DNA of 64,000 bases from Peribacillus sp. FSL P2-0133 (lineage in GTDB: Bacteria > Bacillota > Bacilli > Bacillales > DSM-1321). The translations under genes and the position numbers were made by a program. Positions 62,429 through 64,000 of this stretch are shown piece after piece. How positions within the stretch are numbered: position 1 is the stretch's first letter; every line of letters starts with the position of its first letter. A model generated the notes under the pieces. That model was not told the origin of the DNA. It saw nothing but the letters and a program-made list of their open reading frames with translations, and did not search any database. Where the stretch lies: positions 1,610,001-1,674,000 of the forward strand of contig NZ_CP150254.1 in the NCBI RefSeq assembly GCF_037975445.1. The letters are read 5' to 3'.

Positions 62429-62635
62429 ATGTTATATCCATCAATTGATTCTCTATTACTTAAAATCGATTCAAAATACTCACTTGTATCAGTGGCAGCC
62501 AAACGTGCCAGGGAAATGCAAATTAAAGATAACTGCCTCGTAACGAAACCGGTTTCCCATAAATCAGTAGGTCGTGCCCTTGAAGAAATTCATTCCGGTA
62601 AATTGACTTATGATAATTCTTACGAGGAAAACTAA
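62429..62635 (+). CDS. rpoZ: DNA-directed RNA polymerase omega subunit
   Basis: The 68-residue omega subunit aids assembly of the beta-prime subunit. It starts [20 protein letters not shown] and has the family core [13 protein letters not shown] and [19 protein letters not shown] 62429 follows GGAGGCGG and lies three bases beyond gmk. The next gene, coaBC, is 258 bp away, behind a structured element. Confidence 0.96.
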   Translation: MLYPSIDSLLLKIDSKYSLVSVAAKRAREMQIKDNCLVTKPVSHKSVGRALEEIHSGKLTYDNSYEEN

Positions 62636-62659
62636 GAGAACACATAGCTTGACCTATCG

Positions 62660-62755
62660 GGCCTGACACCCTAAAGCAAACAGGAGCGTTACATTTGGAA
62701 AGTGCTTCCTTCCTGCGGCCAAGGTGTCAGGCCTGTTTGTTTTGATTTTTTTAAA
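62660..62755 (+). terminator. Nested hairpin with T-rich tail after rpoZ
   Basis: An outer 11-bp perfect stem, GGCCTGACACC (62660-62670) with GGTGTCAGGCC (62723-62733), encloses CAGGA/TCCTG (62681-62685, 62711-62715) and GGAA/TTCC (62697-62700, 62706-62709). A T-rich tail follows to about 62752. It can act as a terminator, though the long loop is unusual; a small structured RNA or repeat element is the alternative. Confidence 0.65.
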
Positions 62756-62893
62756 AGTAACCAAAGTCAGGATGAAATCCTGAAAGATATGGAATGCTGG
62801 GGGAATCCATATGATATTGCGCATTTCAAATGAAATTTCTTCGGTTTTCCGTCATAATTAGAAAAAAAGAATGTATAGTTGGGGGAAATTTGC

Positions 62894-64000
62894 ATGCTTA
62901 TCGATAAAAAAGTACTTCTTTGTGTCACCGGCGGGATTGCTGTATATAAGGCTGCTGCCCTGACAAGTAAATTAACTCAGGAAGGTGCGCATGTAAAAGT
63001 GATCATGAGTGAATCGGCACGTAAGTTCGTGACGCCGCTCACCTTTCAGGCACTTTCGAGAAATGATGTTTATACAGATACTTTTGATGAGAAGGATTCT
63101 TCAGTCATTGCCCACATCGACTTGGCTGATTGGGCTGATATCATCCTGTTGGCCCCAGCTACAGCCAATGTCATTGGCAAGGTGGCCAATGGAATCGCGG
63201 ATGATATGATCACGACCACGCTACTGGCAACGGAAGCACCTGTTTGGGTTGCGCCGGCAATGAACGTGCACATGTACGCCCATCCAGCGGTTCAGAAAAA
63301 TATGGAGACACTTCGGTCGTTTGGATATCAATTCATTGAACCGGGTGAAGGGTATTTGGCCTGCGGTTATGTAGGAAAAGGGCGATTGGAGGAACCGGAA
63401 ACAATCGTGGAACATCTTAATCGATATTTCGGTGAACGCAAATCACAGAAACAGCCTCTTAAAGGAAAGAAATATTTGATAACGGCAGGACCGACTCGTG
63501 AAGCGATTGATCCGGTGCGTTACGTGACGAATCATTCCAGCGGAAAAATGGGCTATGCCCTAGCCGAAGAGGCAATTGAAATGGGTGCTGAAGTGACATT
63601 GATTACTGGCCCCGTGAACTTGAAGCCACCTTTCAAGGCTAGAGTAATACCAGTGGAATCGGCAGCGGATATGTATGATGCGGTATTCGATCAGTTCGAT
63701 TCCAGTGACGTCGTAATCATGACGGCTGCAGTGGCAGACTATAAACCAAAGATTTATCATGCTCAAAAGATGAAAAAGCAGCCAGGGGAAAATGTGATTG
63801 AATTTGAACGGACAAAGGATATCCTTAAGGAACTCGGTGAAAATAAAACTCATCAGATCTTGGTAGGTTTTGCGGCTGAAACGAACAACGTCGAAGAATA
63901 CGCTAGAGGAAAATTAGTCAAAAAGAACGCAGATATGATCGTTGCCAATAATGTTACCGTCGCAGGGGCAGGATTTGGAACGGATACGAACATCGTGACC
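62894..64000 (+). CDS. coaBC: Phosphopantothenoylcysteine decarboxylase / phosphopantothenate-cysteine ligase CoaBC, 5' part
   Basis: CoaBC makes 4'-phosphopantetheine from phosphopantothenate and cysteine in two steps. The first 369 codons are visible and the frame is open to the window end; the family has about 400. The CoaC half shows the flavin motif TGGIAVYKAAAL, the catalytic His in the VIAHIDLADWADI segment, PAMNVHM (the PxMNxxMW-like motif) and the cysteine flap ACGYVGKGRLEEP. The CoaB half begins near residue 190 with KKYLITAGPTREAIDPVRY and SGKMGYALAEEA. ATG follows GTTGGGGGAA. Links to coaD at the window start. Confidence 0.95.
   Translation, partial: MLIDKKVLLCVTGGIAVYKAAALTSKLTQEGAHVKVIMSESARKFVTPLTFQALSRNDVYTDTFDEKDSSVIAHIDLADWADIILLAPATANVIGKVANGIADDMITTTLLATEAPVWVAPAMNVHMYAHPAVQKNMETLRSFGYQFIEPGEGYLACGYVGKGRLEEPETIVEHLNRYFGERKSQKQPLKGKKYLITAGPTREAIDPVRYVTNHSSGKMGYALAEEAIEMGAEVTLITGPVNLKPPFKARVIPVESAADMYDAVFDQFDSSDVVIMTAAVADYKPKIYHAQKMKKQPGENVIEFERTKDILKELGENKTHQILVGFAAETNNVEEYARGKLVKKNADMIVANNVTVAGAGFGTDTNIVT

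Noticed and set aside
62823..62836. Palindrome ATTTCA-AA-TGAAAT before coaBC as an operator
   Set aside because: AT-rich 14-base palindromes are common by chance and no regulator for this site is suggested by context.

Overview
The window comes from the chromosome of an endospore-forming Bacillaceae member. Gene content and order follow the Bacillus subtilis ylb - mra/dcw - spoIIG - ylm - pyr - ylo segment almost gene for gene. The sporulation genes ylbJ, gerR, spoVD, spoVE, spoIIGA, sigE and sigG are all present, and MurE carries the DNPR signature of meso-diaminopimelate ligases. Predicted proteins resemble B. subtilis strongly but are not identical, and the base composition is moderately AT-rich. 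A Peribacillus/Bacillus-type genus is plausible, but this is an impression that the window cannot settle.

Layout. (1) 1-12.0 kb: end of rsmD, coaD, ylbJ (-), ylbK-ylbL, tmcAL (-), ylbN-rpmF, an enoyl-CoA hydratase-like gene, gerR, ylbP (-), panE, a DUF3397 membrane protein and bshC. (2) 12.2-30.3 kb: the division and cell-wall cluster mraZ-rsmH-ftsL-pbpB-spoVD-murE-mraY-murD-spoVE-murB-divIB-ylxW-ylxX-sbp-ftsA-ftsZ. It is cut into transcription units by intrinsic terminators and internal sigma-A-like promoters. murG, expected between spoVE and murB, is not there. (3) 30.4-31.8 kb: a TnpB-only insertion sequence between ftsZ and spoIIGA. (4) 31.9-34.7 kb: spoIIGA-sigE-sigG, with a spoIIG-type promoter (22-bp spacer) and a sigma-F-type promoter in front of sigG. 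(5) 34.8-43.7 kb: ylmC-ylmD-ylmE-sepF-ylmG-ylmH-divIVA, then a T-box leader and ileS, then lspA-rluD. (6) 43.7-55.6 kb: the complete de novo pyrimidine operon pyrR-pyrP-pyrB-pyrC-pyrAA-pyrAB-pyrK-pyrD-pyrF-pyrE with three PyrR-type attenuators. (7) 55.6-64 kb: rqcH (-), the P-type Ca ATPase yloB, yloC, remA, gmk, rpoZ and the start of coaBC.

How the parts fit. The window joins precursor supply (pyrimidines, CoA, bacillithiol), peptidoglycan precursor synthesis, septum assembly (FtsL, DivIB, PBP2B, FtsA, FtsZ, SepF, DivIVA) and the switch from that machinery to asymmetric division and compartment-specific sigma factors. I found no CRISPR array, prophage, tRNA/rRNA gene or obvious defence system, and nothing that is clearly a new multi-gene system.

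The least ordinary observations are: a short, apparently frame-broken small gene just upstream of rqcH (A7 tract); the missing murG; the TnpB element with a readable flank; a nested hairpin after rpoZ; 10-bp-phased GTGG repeats before mraZ; and an exact Spo0A-box string before divIVA. All gene identities were assigned by recognition of sequence similarity and motifs, without any database search.
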